This document shows positions 46,400 to 59,039 of a stretch of 64,000 nt of DNA, piece after piece. Under the pieces are notes generated by a model. The model saw only the letters and a list, made by a program, of their open reading frames with translations, was not told the origin of the DNA and made no database searches. How positions within the stretch are numbered: position 1 is the first letter of the stretch; the number at the start of each line of letters is the position of its first letter. The DNA is taken from the NCBI RefSeq assembly GCF_034702125.1, contig NC_085875.1, positions 52,387,176 to 52,451,175 of the forward strand, read 5' to 3'. Made by a program: the position numbers and the translations under genes. The DNA comes from Engraulis encrasicolus (lineage: Eukaryota > Chordata > Actinopteri > Clupeiformes > Engraulidae).

Positions 46400-48016
46400 A
46401 AATTAAAGCCACAAGCAGTGATGACGGGCCCTTGCACCTACGGTTTGAGGAAGGGCATACTGTATCTCCCCCGTCAGCCTTTTCTTTTTGTCAGGATGAC
46501 AGCCTTACCAAGCTTCAGGCATGGAAGTGAAAGTAAGGCAGGCCAACCATGCCAAAGAAATAATTCTGTCCAATATGGTGATACCACCACATGCTGACAC
46601 TACAAAGGTTTGATATTTTACCATTATGGATATTGATAATTTTGTGAAGTTTCTATTATCTCAATCAAAGTATAATCATTTCATGAGCCATTTCTTGTTT
46701 GCCCATGGCACCGTGGCTTTGGTGCAACACCATATCCCTTAACCGTCCTGTTATCCTCATATTTAGATTACATCCGTGATCCTTGGGGTCATTTTGACCC
46801 CAGCCACTTAAATGTCTACAAAATCAGTAGAAGTAAAACCTTTGCACCGGTTTATGCCTGAGATATTTACTGTTGCTCTGTTGGGGACATAAAAAGCCCT
46901 TTAGATAAGTCTTAGCACACACAGCCCACACACCAAAAACACTAATCCATGACTAGGCGAAAATGTGCAACAACTGCCCAAAAGTTGCCTAGAACTAGTT
47001 TTGGCCCTTGTCCATATCATGCATATTCTTAGTTATTAAAGCCCTAAATAAAGCAAAATGTTCTGTTCTAATGAACTTATGTTCATGTATTTGACATAAT
47101 CAAGACAGATTGGAACATTCCAATCCATCAAATTGTGGGCGAAGCATGATTTTTATTGATTCATGAAAATGTCAAAGTGGAGGGAAATCCATAATGGTAA
47201 ATATGACATCATATGGTGCGTTGGATTTGGCTTGACCCAAGGATTCCAGCAATGCCAAACATTCGATGAGGTCAATACAGGCCAATATGGGCAGAAACAA
47301 ATTTTTGCTTATTGTAGAGCCCCCAACTGGTGGATTTGCACGGAAACCATTATGGCGTCCTCTGGGGATAGTGTTAGTTATGGGAATCAATTTCTGTTGC
47401 AATACGTTTAAGCGTTGCAGAGCTATATGCTCATTTCCTGTTTGGCACCTTCGCCGCCAAATTGTATTGGCTCCTGTTCGAAAACGGTTCAACTAATCAA
47501 TGCGAGACTTTCAGGGAAGATATATCTCAATCCTAAGATGCCCTGATACAATTTGTGTGACAATCGGACAAAAATTGTGGGTGAGGCGCCATTCTTATAC
47601 ATTTTTACAAAATTCAAAATGGCGGGAAAACTTTCCTGGCGGAAAATGACGTCAGATGGTGCATATGATTCGGCTTAGTCCAAGGATTGAGGGATACCAC
47701 GTTTTTGAAAATCGGACCTACGATTCAAAAGTTACAGATATACTTCCAACTTTGACCTGTTGGTGGCGCTACACTGTTTAACGTACCTCCAAACACAGAA
47801 CACCCTCCAAACTATGGGCAAAGCCGAACATTTTGGCATATGAACGGGCTCTATATCTCAAACGGTGCGATAGATTAGTTACATTGTAGAATAATCATTA
47901 AAAAAAAAAGAATAAACGGTCGGATAACAATAGTATGCTTGCCGCATGGCGGGCTCTAAATAAAAAACTTTTGAAAAACAATAGGGTCCTACGCACCTTT
48001 GGTGCTCGCGCCCTAG
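46400..48016. mobile_element. ~1.6-kb repeat, unclassified (Helitron-like 3' end?)
   Basis: It starts around AATTAAAGCCACAAGCAGTG ATGACGGGCCCTTGCACC and ends AATAGGGTCCTACGCACCTT TGGTGCTCGCGCCCTAG. The 3' end has hairpin GCACC-TTT-GGTGC, then 7 bases and CTAG, as in Helitrons. The interior shows no Rep/helicase or other protein. Several AAAATGGCGG-type blocks recur inside. Confidence 0.45.
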
Positions 48017-48431
48017 CACATGATATTATAGCTTTAACACGATCTACTCCATTGTACCTAATGATGTAGATAGACTTGGTTGTTACTGAGAAACACTAAA
48101 AACCTAACAAGACCCCACCACAACCTTGATCCAATTAATGCAGAGTCAGCTGATGGTAAGACAAGCACACAGGTCTATTGGTTACTCCGATAAGTAAGCA
48201 GTGGTGTAGGGTTTTTTTTATTTTTTTTCACTTAATTTCTTTTTTTCTTTTCGACACCTCTGCAAAGTAGGGCTAAATGCACCCTGATTAAGCCTGCCGC
48301 TTTCAGGAATGCAGCGAAAAATGTTTGTCTTTTATGGCCACTGGCCTTGACACACAGAAGATCCACATTCTCTTTTTCCAAGGTAAAGACAGCTATGGCT
48401 AGCGAATATGGTTCTGGATCTGGCGCTGACT

Positions 48432-48432
48432 T

Positions 48433-48463
<31 letters not shown>

Positions 48464-48552
48464 GTGCGTGCATATGCATGCGTGTGTGTGTGTGTGTGTG
48501 TGTATGTGTGTGCGCGCGTTTGTGTGCATGCATGCGTGCGTGTGTGTGAGTG
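48432..48552. repeat. (CT)n then (GT)n/GCGT
   Basis: Short CT run, then degenerate GT. Confidence 0.95.
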
Positions 48553-48947
48553 CTAGTGAACATGGCAATGTCCACGTATGAATAGCAGTCGTGCTTTGCA
48601 CTCAAGTAGTGCATTGTGAAAGCAAGAGGGCTTCAGGGCAGCGGGGTGTTGTGGTGTTGAGGAGAGCGCCTAAGTTTAGCGCACGTACATGAAGTAATTC
48701 AGTCTGTTCCCTCCTCCTGCAGCTGTGCTGTGGGGTTGGTTTGGGTTTTTCTTTTCTTTTTACATTTTTTAAAAATATATCCCTTCGCTGCAGAGACATG
48801 GAAATTACTTTGGCACTGTGGCTTCAGTATAGGCCGTAATAAAGCTTTAGGGTTTAATCTGAGTGGAGAGAGGGGCATACCACAAGTATTCCACTTTCGA
48901 CAAAGGAAGTGAGACACACTGGCAGAGGCCCTGCCCAGTGCTCAAAC

Positions 48948-49150
48948 ACACGCACGCATGCACACACACGCACGCACGCACACACTCACATGCACAGAGA
49001 CACACACACACGCGCAGGCACGCATGCACACATGCATGCACAGAGACACACACACACGCGCACGCACGCATGCACACATGCATGCACACGCACACACAAA
49101 TATGCACCCACACATGCACATGCACATGCACGCACGCAGGCAGAGAGAGG

Positions 49151-49181
<31 letters not shown>

Positions 49182-49190
49182 AGAGAGAGC
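48948..49190. repeat. Degenerate CA/CGCA array then (GA)n
   Basis: Contains a duplicated block GCATGCACACATGCATGCAC (about 49023 and 49069). Confidence 0.95.
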
Positions 49191-49199
49191 TCCAGGCAG

Positions 49200-49915
49200 G
49201 GCCAGCCATGTAAAAGCGGAGACCAAAACTATGTACCCCTGCTGGATTTGCAGAATCAACTGCTACTGGTTTTCATTTCTATTTAACCAAATTCCACTGT
49301 AATGAGTCCCATCTGCCCTAATAAACCAGTTTGAAAATTACTCTCCATCCAAGTCCTGGCAGCTGAGCTTAATGGAACGCTAGGCAGCGGTTTATTAGAA
49401 GTTCATGGAGCTCCTTTAAAAAAACGCAAGAAACATTTGACATCTATTACGGTGGAACTCATTTACATTTTATTGTGTTTGTGTGTGTGCATGGGCCGCA
49501 AAGCATGTCGGATGGTGTGTCGCAACCCCATCACGGCTACACCCCTGCGGTAACTTGATGGTCAATTAGGAGAGCCATCTGCACTCCATAACCTACGTCC
49601 CACCCCCACTCCTTTAGACACCACAGCAATGGAACACGCGCCTCCGACGGGTTTCAGAGAAAACATAGCCAACCAGTGCAATTTCAGATGCTTTGTGAGT
49701 GTACGTAAATATTTAGACAGATTTGCCAGAGTGAAGAAATGTTTGCGTTTTTATATTCATTATACATTAAAATAAGCAACAGCAACAGCAACAGCAACTG
49801 AATTACTCACAGAACCGTGTAGGGTCTACACCAAAATGGCCACACAACCACAGCCCCACAGTTGTTTTTCTTAAGTGATCTCTAAGACAGCAATCAGGCC
49901 CAATAATTAATGCTG
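49200..49915. other. unassigned intergenic stretch
   Basis: Only a short (AACAGC)n run near 49777 is seen. Confidence 0.4.
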
Positions 49916-49920
49916 ACATA

Positions 49921-50328
49921 CAGTTGAGGACGATATTGAGTTGAATTTGCATTTTTCTATCGTTACAATGAGTTTAAACAAAAAAGGGCAAAAATGACAT
50001 AGACAAAATGATTAGCCCCCTGATCATTAATAGTCAATATGACGCCATTTATGAACCAAAACGGACAACAGGCACTTTGATCAGTTGTTACCTAGGTTGG
50101 CACATACCCCACTAGGGATTTTGGCCTATTTCTTAACTGTGGCAAGGACCTTTTTTGTTTAAACTCATTGTGAAAATGGAAAAATGCAAATTCAACTCAT
50201 TGGACATTATCTCCATCAGTGTATTTGTTTCCAGAATAACCGAAACGGTTCATAATGGTCATTCTCACTGAGAAATCAAGAGAGATGTCTAATTTCAGGA
50301 GGGGGGCTAATAATATCGTCCTCAACTG
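49921..50328. mobile_element. Tc1/mariner-type MITE
   Basis: CAGTTGAGGACGATATT at the left, AATATCGTCCTCAACTG at the right (perfect 17-bp inverted ends), flanked by TA on both sides (49919-49920 and 50329-50330). Length 408 bp, no ORF. Confidence 0.92.
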
Positions 50329-50452
50329 TATGAAGTGCAGCAAATTGATGAATACGGTGTCTCAATCAACTTTTAAAGAGATGAAACACTGTCATGCTGC
50401 CCATATAACATGACAACAAAATTGCTGAAGCTCAAGTTCAAACATACATATG

Positions 50453-50632
50453 CCTCTTTTCCAATGCCGGTTTTCTGGTTGGACTACAGCTCGACACAGT
50501 GCGACTCGGCCGCTCCTTTTTGGTCTTCGCTTGCGCTGTGTCGTGCCCAATCAAAAAGCAAAAAGTGGCAGCCAAGTCACGCTGTGTCGAGCTGTAGGCC
50601 TACCAGAAAAAAGGCAGTGGAAAAGGGCCAAT
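50453..50632. mobile_element. Inverted-repeat MITE (PIF/Harbinger-like)
   Basis: CTTTTCCAATGCCGGTTTTC TGGTTGGACTACAGCTCGACACAG is inverted at the right as CTGTGTCGAGCTGTAGGCCTACCAG, AAAAAAGGCAGTGGAAAAGGGCC. The GGCCCTTTTCCA end type suggests Harbinger. Confidence 0.75.
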
Positions 50633-51127
50633 AGTTTGAGCACAAGAATCATACAAACACACAAGCTTGACAGTTCTCTAAATATGTGCTATAACAGGAT
50701 ATATACTTAATTTCCCCCCCTCTGACTACACAATCTCATAGTTAAAGACACAACAGCCCATAAATGGCACACACAATACTCCTAATACAATACTGATAAA
50801 AGGTTAAACGGCATACTAGTGATAATGAAAGAAAGAGTTCATGCTTTGTTGTATTTATTTGAATTGCTGTTTTCTGTCTATAACTGTAGAATATATACAG
50901 TATATACATATATGCGTACTAACAGGGGACCTAGTCCAACCTGTCACATATATATACTGTATATTCAAACAGTGAATATACACACTCATACTGGAGCGCG
51001 TACTAGAGCGCAGCTGAAATGGGGACGCCAGGTTGCCAAATGTAGCCTAACCGGCTTGAAGGTAAGCCCTTCTGCACTGCACCTGGCGATACCCAATTAT
51101 ATTTGTACTGTGGCTAACGTGATCGAA

Positions 51128-51300
51128 AGCTGGATATATATATAATGAAAAAACCTGATATATATATATATATAATGAATCACAAATGTGATATATATGG
51201 AATAAAAAACCTTGATGTATATATAAGGAATCAAAAACTTGATATATTTATGTATATGTATATCATAAAAAACCTGATATTTATAATGATTCAAGAATGT
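51128..51300. repeat. AT-rich minisatellite
   Basis: Imperfect units such as AAAAAACCTGATATATATATA ATGAATCA, about 35-45 bp, next to a transposon arm. Confidence 0.85.
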
Positions 51301-51306
51301 GATATA

Positions 51307-51752
51307 GAGTGGTGCTCATATGTTTACATAACCCAGCAGAATATACGCTTTCTCTGCGATTTCTCACAAAATATGAAGGTTTACACAAAACCTTTTTTTC
51401 ACTCATTGCTAGTGACTGGCTTAAGACATTTATTAGCAATCTTCTGTGTTTACTCTTTCAAAAGCATGATCACAACCCAAACTACCCAAATGACCCTGTT
51501 CAAAAGTTTACATACCCTAGTTTCTGATGCTGAATATGGCCCTGTTTAACATCAAGGACCACTCTAAATTGTTTGTGGTAGTTGTGGATAAGGCTCTTAA
51601 TGTTCTCAGATGACAAAACAGCACATTCTTCCTGGCAGAATGGTTGTTTCCTATAATATCTTTAGGTGTCTTGCTGGAACCTCACATTTGAGATATCCTC
51701 TGAGTGGCTCAATGATGTTGAGATCAGGAGAGTGAGACGGTGGCTCAAAAAC
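51307..51752. mobile_element. Solo arm of the Tc1-like transposon
   Basis: Same sequence as 28482-28927 with few differences (GAGTGGTGCTCATATGTTTA through GAGACGGTGGCTCAAAA), then an abrupt switch to unrelated sequence. A TA precedes it. Confidence 0.9.
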
Positions 51753-51884
51753 GTTTTTTGCCATTTTTTGGACACAGAGACAGGTCTGTTGTCTAACAGA
51801 ACTTGTCCTGTTTCATGGAGTTTTTACACTGTTAGCTTTCACCGTCACTTTTCATGAAGTGCTAACAAGGTCAATGCTTCTCCA

Positions 51885-52310
51885 CAGGGGCGTAGCAGCA
51901 AATTGTGGGCCCTATGTGCAATCAGCTCCAATGGATCCCTCAGCAACATGGAGCCTTTGACATACAGATCACCATTGAAATAGTTCCAAAATAGTTGCAG
52001 GGAATGTGAGCGTTGAACACAGAAAGTGCAGTAAAAGTAAATATACCCCTGTAGGCCCTGCGTAATTCATTTATCTGTCATCAATCATCTTTGCTTGTTA
52101 TGTAGTAGTTCTGTGTTCGTCTCATTTGAATCTATGTGAATCATGTCACCAACCGACTTGTACCCTGGTTGTCACAAATATTGAATTATATTACAAAATA
52201 TATCATATATGTATTAGTTACTGGATTATGGATATTACTTTTATTCAATTATCAAGGGGGACTGCTGACCAGTTATGCTTAGGGCCTCCAAAACCTTAGC
52301 AGCGTCCCTG
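51885..52310. mobile_element. hAT-like repeat
   Basis: CAGGGGCGTAGCAGC at the left and GCAGCGTCCCTG at the right are inverted. No clear target duplication. It contains the short repeat shared with 33755-33800. Confidence 0.55.
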
Positions 52311-52460
52311 CCAGGCAGTCACCCTGAGGAACATTATCAAGTACATCACTGCTTCCTGTTAGCATAGTTTAGTGAAATACTAACAACATAAAAAACGTTT
52401 TAATTAATATCCAAACCTTGTGTGCAAATCAACACGTAGTCTACACATGCATAGCCAAAC

Positions 52461-52756
<296 letters not shown>

Positions 52757-52882
52757 AAGCAGATCCTTGTGTGTACACAAATGCAAACACACACTCTACC
52801 TCAGTGCCAGAAGCAATACAGTCTAAGTGTAGGAGTACATAGATAGACAGCAATAGAGTCCCCTAAGTGGTTGTATAAATAG

Positions 52883-53117
52883 CAGGGCTGGAGTGGTAAT
52901 CTGGCATATAGGGCATTTTCCCAGTAGGCCGACAGGTGCCGAGGCTTTCAGTTGTATGTTTGTTTTTCAACTTAGAGATCGGCCCTTAATTTAGATGGAA
53001 GGGCCCTTTGGTCCATATTTAATAGACACTGGACTGAGCTAATTATAATATCATAGAAAAACAGGGACTGCTCTGCGCCAAAAAAATGTGTTTTTTTTTT
53101 AGCCCAGTCCAGGCCTG
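52883..53117. mobile_element. hAT-type MITE, family D
   Basis: CAGGGCTGGAGTGGTAATC at the left, GCCCAGTCCAGGCCTG at the right, flanked by ATAAATAG (52875-52882) and GTAAATAG (53118-53125), 7 of 8. Length 235 bp. Confidence 0.88.
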
Positions 53118-53129
53118 GTAAATAGATAG

Positions 53130-54300
53130 ACTTAGCAATAGACTTCTAAGTTTAGGCCTATGTGTAAATAGTAAGACTTAGCAATCGAGTCTGAAGTGCT
53201 GTATATGTAAATAGGTAGGCCTGCCTGCCTGCATAGCTTGTGTGTGGCTAAGCAACCCACTCCTGTTCGACCCATTGATGGAAGCGTAAAACGTTTTCAA
53301 AGTGCTTCCATGTGTTCCAGTATAAACAAACCTCTCTCTCTTTCTTTCTCACTCTCTTTCATTCACAAGCTGTAAGCCAATCCTTGTTTCCTGTGTTTTT
53401 ATACACCGTGAAACACTTCCATTAGGCAGATCAGTGGCAAAATGGGGATACGAAAAAAAAGAGAGAAAAAAAAGTCTCAGGTCCCACGAGGTCTGTTTGT
53501 TTAAGCTTATAATGCCGTTGCACGGATGGGATAGCCTCGTTTGACAAACAGGCAGTCATCTAATTGATCAAAATGAGAAGTATTGAAGTGAGCTTTTCAG
53601 CAAGTCCAAATACACAGAGCCTGTGACCTCTTGTAGTCACTGGTAATGTTCCAAGTATAAAATACCAACACTAATATTTTTCTTCTCACGTGCAGATTCC
53701 CTTGTTCATTCGTTTGTTCGCTCATTCGTCCTTTCATTCATGGAATTAATCCACTCCATGTGATGTCAGTGTGTCATTCTTGAAAACTCAGAATAATGTA
53801 TGCAACTCCAAACTCCCATTTCTCTCATTTTAATATAGTGACGACATGGCATGTTGCCCAAAATGTCAAAAGAGATTTTGGTGTCGCTGACTTTATTTTC
53901 AGTTTTCATGCACCCAAACATTTTGAGACGGATGTGTGTGTTTTTCTTTGTTAAACTGAGTGTGTCCATCTTTCCCGTCACATTTAGTTTTTTTCAACCT
54001 TTTTATTCAGACATAAGTAAATAAGTCTTTTAGTTGGTAGACTTTGAGGAAAACTTGACAAGTAAGACAGTCCATGGACAAATTTATTTGTCTTTTTAAG
54101 TCCTACTTGCAGTTCCAGTAATGACAACAGAAAATGTGTCAGTTTCATTTACAGTATATGCTTTGCTCTTGCTCTGTGCAGGAGGGCAACTTTTGTTATT
54201 TCTGCTGCTATTACAGCAAATAGCATTTGGGGTAGCAGTTGTCCTAATGGTAAGACCTAGTATAGACCTGTTTTCATTCACTGACACTTCCCTGTAATAA
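53130..54300. other. Low-repeat island, unassigned
   Basis: No gene is seen. At 53820-53950 the reverse strand shares AACTGAAAATAAAGTC(T/A)GC and nearby blocks with 41272-41345, a low-copy dispersed repeat. Confidence 0.4.
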
Positions 54301-54306
54301 ATAAAA

Positions 54307-54487
<181 letters not shown>

Positions 54488-54773
54488 TATTAGAGAGGGG
54501 GGTGTATGGTAAGTCTTTCATTGACTGGCTAATTTTCAATTAAACTGTCCAAGCACAGGAGGGCAAGAGCACAAGAGTTCCCATCCCATCACAAAGGGAC
54601 GAACAAGAATTGTGGGCCTGGCTCCACAAGCAAGCAAGTAGACATGGGAGGTATGGCTTTTTTGGACCTTTATTTTTGAGACAGGAAACAGGTGGGGAGA
54701 GAGGCGGGGATGGATTGGCAAATGATCCGGGGCATTTATCCTGGGTCGCCGGTGTAGCAATCCAGGGAGCGTG

Positions 54774-54776
54774 CAG

Positions 54777-54864
<88 letters not shown>

Positions 54865-54866
54865 CC
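54774..54866. repeat. (GGCA)n tetranucleotide
   Basis: About 23 GGCA units, pure. Confidence 0.98.
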
Positions 54867-55564
54867 TTAGCTAACTCCTCTCACCAGACATGTTCCAATG
54901 CATTTGGGGTCTCTAGGCAAAGAGGGACTCCCCCCACCTCTTTTTCTTCTTCAAACCATGGCATGTAGAACAATATTTACTATCATTACCTGATTGCTCA
55001 AAATGTGTCCCATATAGGCCTATTTGTCACCATATTTTTAAAAGACAATAAATTCAGGCATGCACAGGTCATCTCCAGGGCCAAACATTTTAAACCAAAC
55101 ATTTCTTAGTCGCAATAGAACGTCTCTGCTTAAACCACGTCACTGCCTTGAACACGCCTCTACCCAGAACCGTTGGTGATGCTCAAAGTTGATTGCTTCC
55201 CAACAAAGTGGGTGGAGTTTCCCGCTGTGGAGGGAACCTGAAAGTACCTGAACAAGCAAATTGCCTGAGTGAGTGTAGCTGAGCCGAAGATGTTGCGTCA
55301 CTGCAAGGGCGGAGCCTGGGTAAAGAAGACCCCTATTTCTTTTCTGACATTGCACTTTTGCCAACTGAATTTTGACATTTTTACTCTTTAAGCTTTTTTG
55401 TAAACTAGCACCCATGGAGGGGGGCCCTTTCTTGTTGTATTGCCCAGGGGTCCATGGAATCATACTCCACCCCTGCTGATGAGCTGCGATGAATAGAGCA
55501 CAGTGCCATTGTTTTATACATTGCCTTATCACAATACATTATGGTCTCTAACATCTGACATTAA

Positions 55565-56440
55565 GAGAGAGAGAGAGAGAGAGTGCTTTTATTGTCACTA
55601 TATAAATATAGTGAGATTATGTTTAGTAGCAACCCACAAATGCCCACAAAATAAAAGATATATTAACAGTAAATAAATAATATATAAAAATCCATAAAAA
55701 TCCATGTGCATCTCACAGTATCGATAGTCCTGAAGTATTGAGGGGGGGGCAGGTGACGTATTGAGTTCAAAAGTCTAATGGCAGTAGGATAGAAACTGTC
55801 CTTCATTCTCGTACTGCGGGCACGCAGAGTCCTAAAGCGCCTGCCAGATGGTAGCATGGTGAAGAGCCTGTGACCAGGGTGTGTGTGATCTTTAAGGATG
55901 TTTAATGCTCTGTTTGTGCAGCGTGTATGGTGGATCTCCTCAAGTGTGGGTAGTTGGCATCCAATGATTCTCTCTGCTATTTTAATGATGCGCTGTAACA
56001 TCTTCTTGTTGTCGTGTGTGCAGCTGGTGTACCAAGATGTAATGCTGTATGTAATTACTGATTCAATTGTACACCTGTAGAAGTTAGTGAGCAGATCTCG
56101 TGGTAGCTGGGCCTTCGAAGGAAATATAGCCTTTGGGATCCCTTGACAACTTGGCGCTCCATGACAAGTCCTCGCTGATGTGCACACACAGGAATCTGAA
56201 GCTCTGTACAACCTCCACTGGCTCCCCTCTGATGTTGATGGGTTGGTGGTAGTGGTTGCCCTGGCCACACCGCCTGAAGTCCAGGATCACCTCCTTCGTT
56301 TTCTTGGAGTTCAGGGCCAGGTTGTTGTCTTGGCTCCAGCGTGCCAGCTGCTCCACCTCCTCTCTGTAGGCTGTCTCGTTGTTGTCAGAGATCAGGCCAA
56401 TCATGGTTGTGTCGTCAGCAAATTTAATTAAAAACACTGA
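55565..56440 (-). pseudogene. 5'-truncated LINE reverse transcriptase ORF (Rex1/CR1-like)
   Basis: Read on the minus strand from 56437: FLIKFADDTTMIGLISDNNE, then EVEQLARWSQDNNLALNSKK, TKEVILDFRR and VVQSFRFLCVHISEDLSW. FADD is the RT catalytic motif. A frameshift near 56100-56140 moves to the frame IESVITYSITSWYTSCTHDN, IIGCQLPTLEEIHHTRC, HPGHRLFTMLPSGRRFRTLR, ending at a stop near 55663. A 3' UTR and a (CT)n tail (GA on +, 55565-55584) follow. The upstream RT and the endonuclease are absent, so it is dead. Confidence 0.9.
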
Positions 56441-56901
56441 AGCTGTAAATTAGCAACACCCATTGAGGGTGAGGGGAGCCCTTTCTTGTTGTCTGACCCA
56501 GGGGCTCATGGAGTCATACTTTGTCCCTGTGTGCCAGACTTGTCATTTAAAGTGTGTACTTAACAGTGCCTAACCTGTGACAACACCCATGGAGGCTGAG
56601 GCGGGGGTTGGGGGTGGGTCTTTCTTGCTTTCTGGCCCAGGAGCCCGTGGAGTCATAGTCTGTTGCTGAGCTGCGATGAGTAGAGCACAGTGCCATTGTT
56701 TCATGCATTGTCTTATCTCAATACCGATGGTTTTTTTTGTAAACTAGCAACATCCATGGAGGTGAGGGGGGCCCTTTCTTGCCGTCTGGCTCAGGGGTCT
56801 ATGGAGTCTTAGTCCGTTCCTGCTGCTGAGCTGCGATGAATAGAGCACATTGCCATTGTCTTTATGCACATGGTCTTTTTTGTAAACAAACAACACCCAT
56901 G

Positions 56902-56905
<4 letters not shown>

Positions 56906-56935
<30 letters not shown>

Positions 56936-56950
56936 TGGGGGGGGGGGGGG
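56906..56950. repeat. (GT)n then poly(G)
   Basis: Short GT run and about 12 G inside the last unit of the 140-bp duplication. Confidence 0.9.
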
Positions 56951-57155
56951 TGCTTTCTTGTTGTCTGGCCCAGGGGCCCATGGAGTCATAGTCCGCCCCT
57001 GCTGCTGAGAAGTTCAAGTGTAAATGGGCCTGCACCTGGCCGGCTGGCTGGGCTGAAATGAAAGCCCACATTCATGTCCCCTGTGCGCTGGAGGAGCACT
57101 GGAGTAGAACAACCTATTGTTTCACGCCAGCCCATTTATCATGCTTTTCTTACTG

Positions 57156-57448
57156 CCGTCGTTCCCAAACTGGGGGGTTGGGACCCCGAGGGGAGTGTTG
57201 CAGAGGTACTGAAGGGGTGTCGTGGACAAAAAAGGGACATTGCATTAAAAAGCGGGGACATCCACATGTTAACAGCTAATATAATTCCACAATTTGGTTA
57301 GCAACAGGATCCCCTTGTATGGTTAATAGATGAATTTGCTGTTCTGTGGATTTCTAGCAAACTGTTAATGGAAAATCTATCAATATTAATGGACAAAAAA
57401 ATAGTGAAAATAATCCAAGTCCCCGCTGAAAAAGTTTGGGAACCACTG
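57156..57448. mobile_element. hAT-type MITE
   Basis: CCGTCGTTCCCAAACTGGGG at the left, AAAGTTTGGGAACCACTG at the right, flanked by TCTTACTG (57148-57155) and CCTTACTG (57449-57456), 7 of 8. Length 293 bp. Confidence 0.88.
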
Positions 57449-57507
57449 CCTTACTGTGCGTGTGAGTTGACGTGGTAAGCATCTTTGTTTATGTAAGGAA
57501 CATGCAG

Positions 57508-57509
<2 letters not shown>

Positions 57510-57573
<64 letters not shown>

Positions 57574-57590
57574 GAGAGGGAGAGGGAGAT
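57510..57590. repeat. (GA)n microsatellite
   Basis: GA run, then GGGAGA variants. Confidence 0.97.
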
Positions 57591-57894
57591 TCAAAGCATC
57601 TGGAGTGTCACTCAATAACTTCTTCTTTCTGTCTTCCTTCTACACTGTACTGTATCTCTCCATCTTGTTTCTATTCCTCCGTCGTTAGTTGTGTTCCCCT
57701 CATTCCCCTGTGCCTCTGTTTCACTTGCTTTGGCCATCCCCTGTGTGTCTCCCCTGAGTGCCAAACTCTCTGCCTTCAAGGTGGCCAAAACACTTTGCCC
57801 AGCACATACAGACATAAACAAACAAACAAGCAAACAAACAAACCGACAAAAACACACAAACATGATGCTCACATAGATAGACACACATAAACAA

Positions 57895-58010
57895 ATGCAT
57901 GCACGCACGCACAAACACACAAACACACGCACACATGTATGCACACGCGCGCATGCGCGCACACACACGCACACGCACACGCACATGCACACACACACAC
58001 ACACACACCT
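57895..58010. repeat. Degenerate CA/CGCA array
   Basis: GCAC, ACAC and GCGC mix. Confidence 0.93.
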
Positions 58011-58057
58011 AATGCACCTGGCACAGCAACTCAACTGGGCTTTTTAATAATAATCTC

Positions 58058-58150
58058 TCTGCCTGCCTGTCTGTTTGTCTGCCTGCCTGTCTGTCTGTCC
58101 TCCTGTACCCCAGTCTCTCTCTCCCCAATTTATTTTTTTTCGTTCTGTCC

Positions 58151-58202
<52 letters not shown>

Positions 58203-58306
58203 GCCTGCCTGTTTGTCTGTCTGTTCTGTCTGTCTGTGTGTCTGTCTGTCTGCCTGCCTGTCTGTCTGTCTGTCTGTCCTCCTGTACCCTTCTCTCTCTC
58301 TCCCTC

Positions 58307-58389
<83 letters not shown>
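58058..58389. repeat. (CTGT)n then (CT)n
   Basis: CTGT/CTGC units to 58280 with one duplicated CCTCCTGTACCC block (58100 and 58279), then CT to 58389. Confidence 0.97.
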
Positions 58390-58393
<4 letters not shown>

Positions 58394-58581
58394 TACATAT
58401 AGTCATTCTTTCTTGCTTCCTGATTTCTTCTTACATCTTACTTTCTCTCTTTTTTTTGCTTCATTTATACTGTTTTCTTTGATCCATTCAGTCAATCCCC
58501 CTCCCTCTCCCCTTTTCCCACTTATCTGCCTGAATGCCTGTCTATGTCTCTCTCTCTCTCTTTATTTCACTATACCACTAC

Positions 58582-58586
<5 letters not shown>

Positions 58587-58661
<75 letters not shown>
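58587..58661. repeat. (GA)n microsatellite
   Basis: A pure GA run of about 37 units. Confidence 0.98.
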
Positions 58662-58664
<3 letters not shown>

Positions 58665-58747
58665 AGAGGGAGGGTGTACCAATGACGCCCATGAGGCTGG
58701 CTGAGCATGAGTGGTTAGGGGGAAGCCACAGTTTTGACATCAGTGTA

Positions 58748-59000
58748 CAACCAGGGCATGGCTATTCCAACATACCAGGGCACGGCTATTCCAATATACC
58801 AGGGCATGGCTATTCCAATGTACCAGGGCATGGCTATTCCAATGTACCAGGACATGGCTATTCCAATGTACCAGGGCATGGCTATTCCAATGTACCAGGG
58901 CATGGCTATTCCAATGACAGAAGCCACTAGTGCATGGCTATTCCAATGTACCAGTGCATGGCTATTCCAATGTACCAGGACATGGCTATTCCAATGACAG
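58748..59000. repeat. 24-bp minisatellite
   Basis: About ten units of GGGCATGGCTATTCCAATGT ACCA with small changes (GGACATGG, AGTGCATGG), plus two GACAGAAGCCAC breaks. It is open in several frames (PGHGYSNV-type peptides) because 24 is a multiple of 3. No start, splice or homology signal supports coding. Confidence 0.95.
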
Positions 59001-59039
59001 AAGCCACCAGTGCCACCAGTTCCAATGTCTATGCAGTAT

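Larger units (their letters stand above)
55396..57012. repeat. Five-copy ~140-bp duplication, interrupted by a LINE
   Basis: Units begin at about 55396, 56445, 56578, 56738 and 56881. Each has AACACCCATGGAGG, CCTTTCTTGTTGTCTGGCCC, AGGGGCCCATGGAGTCATAG and GAGCTGCGATGAATAGAGCA CAGTGCCATTG, with losses in some. The GTCCGCCCCTG segment looks like a hAT end. Confidence 0.85.

Noticed and set aside
47163..47496. Small ORFs on both strands in the 46.4-48.0 kb repeat
   Set aside because: They overlap each other, have no homology that I recognise, and fall in a repeat without a protein-coding signature.
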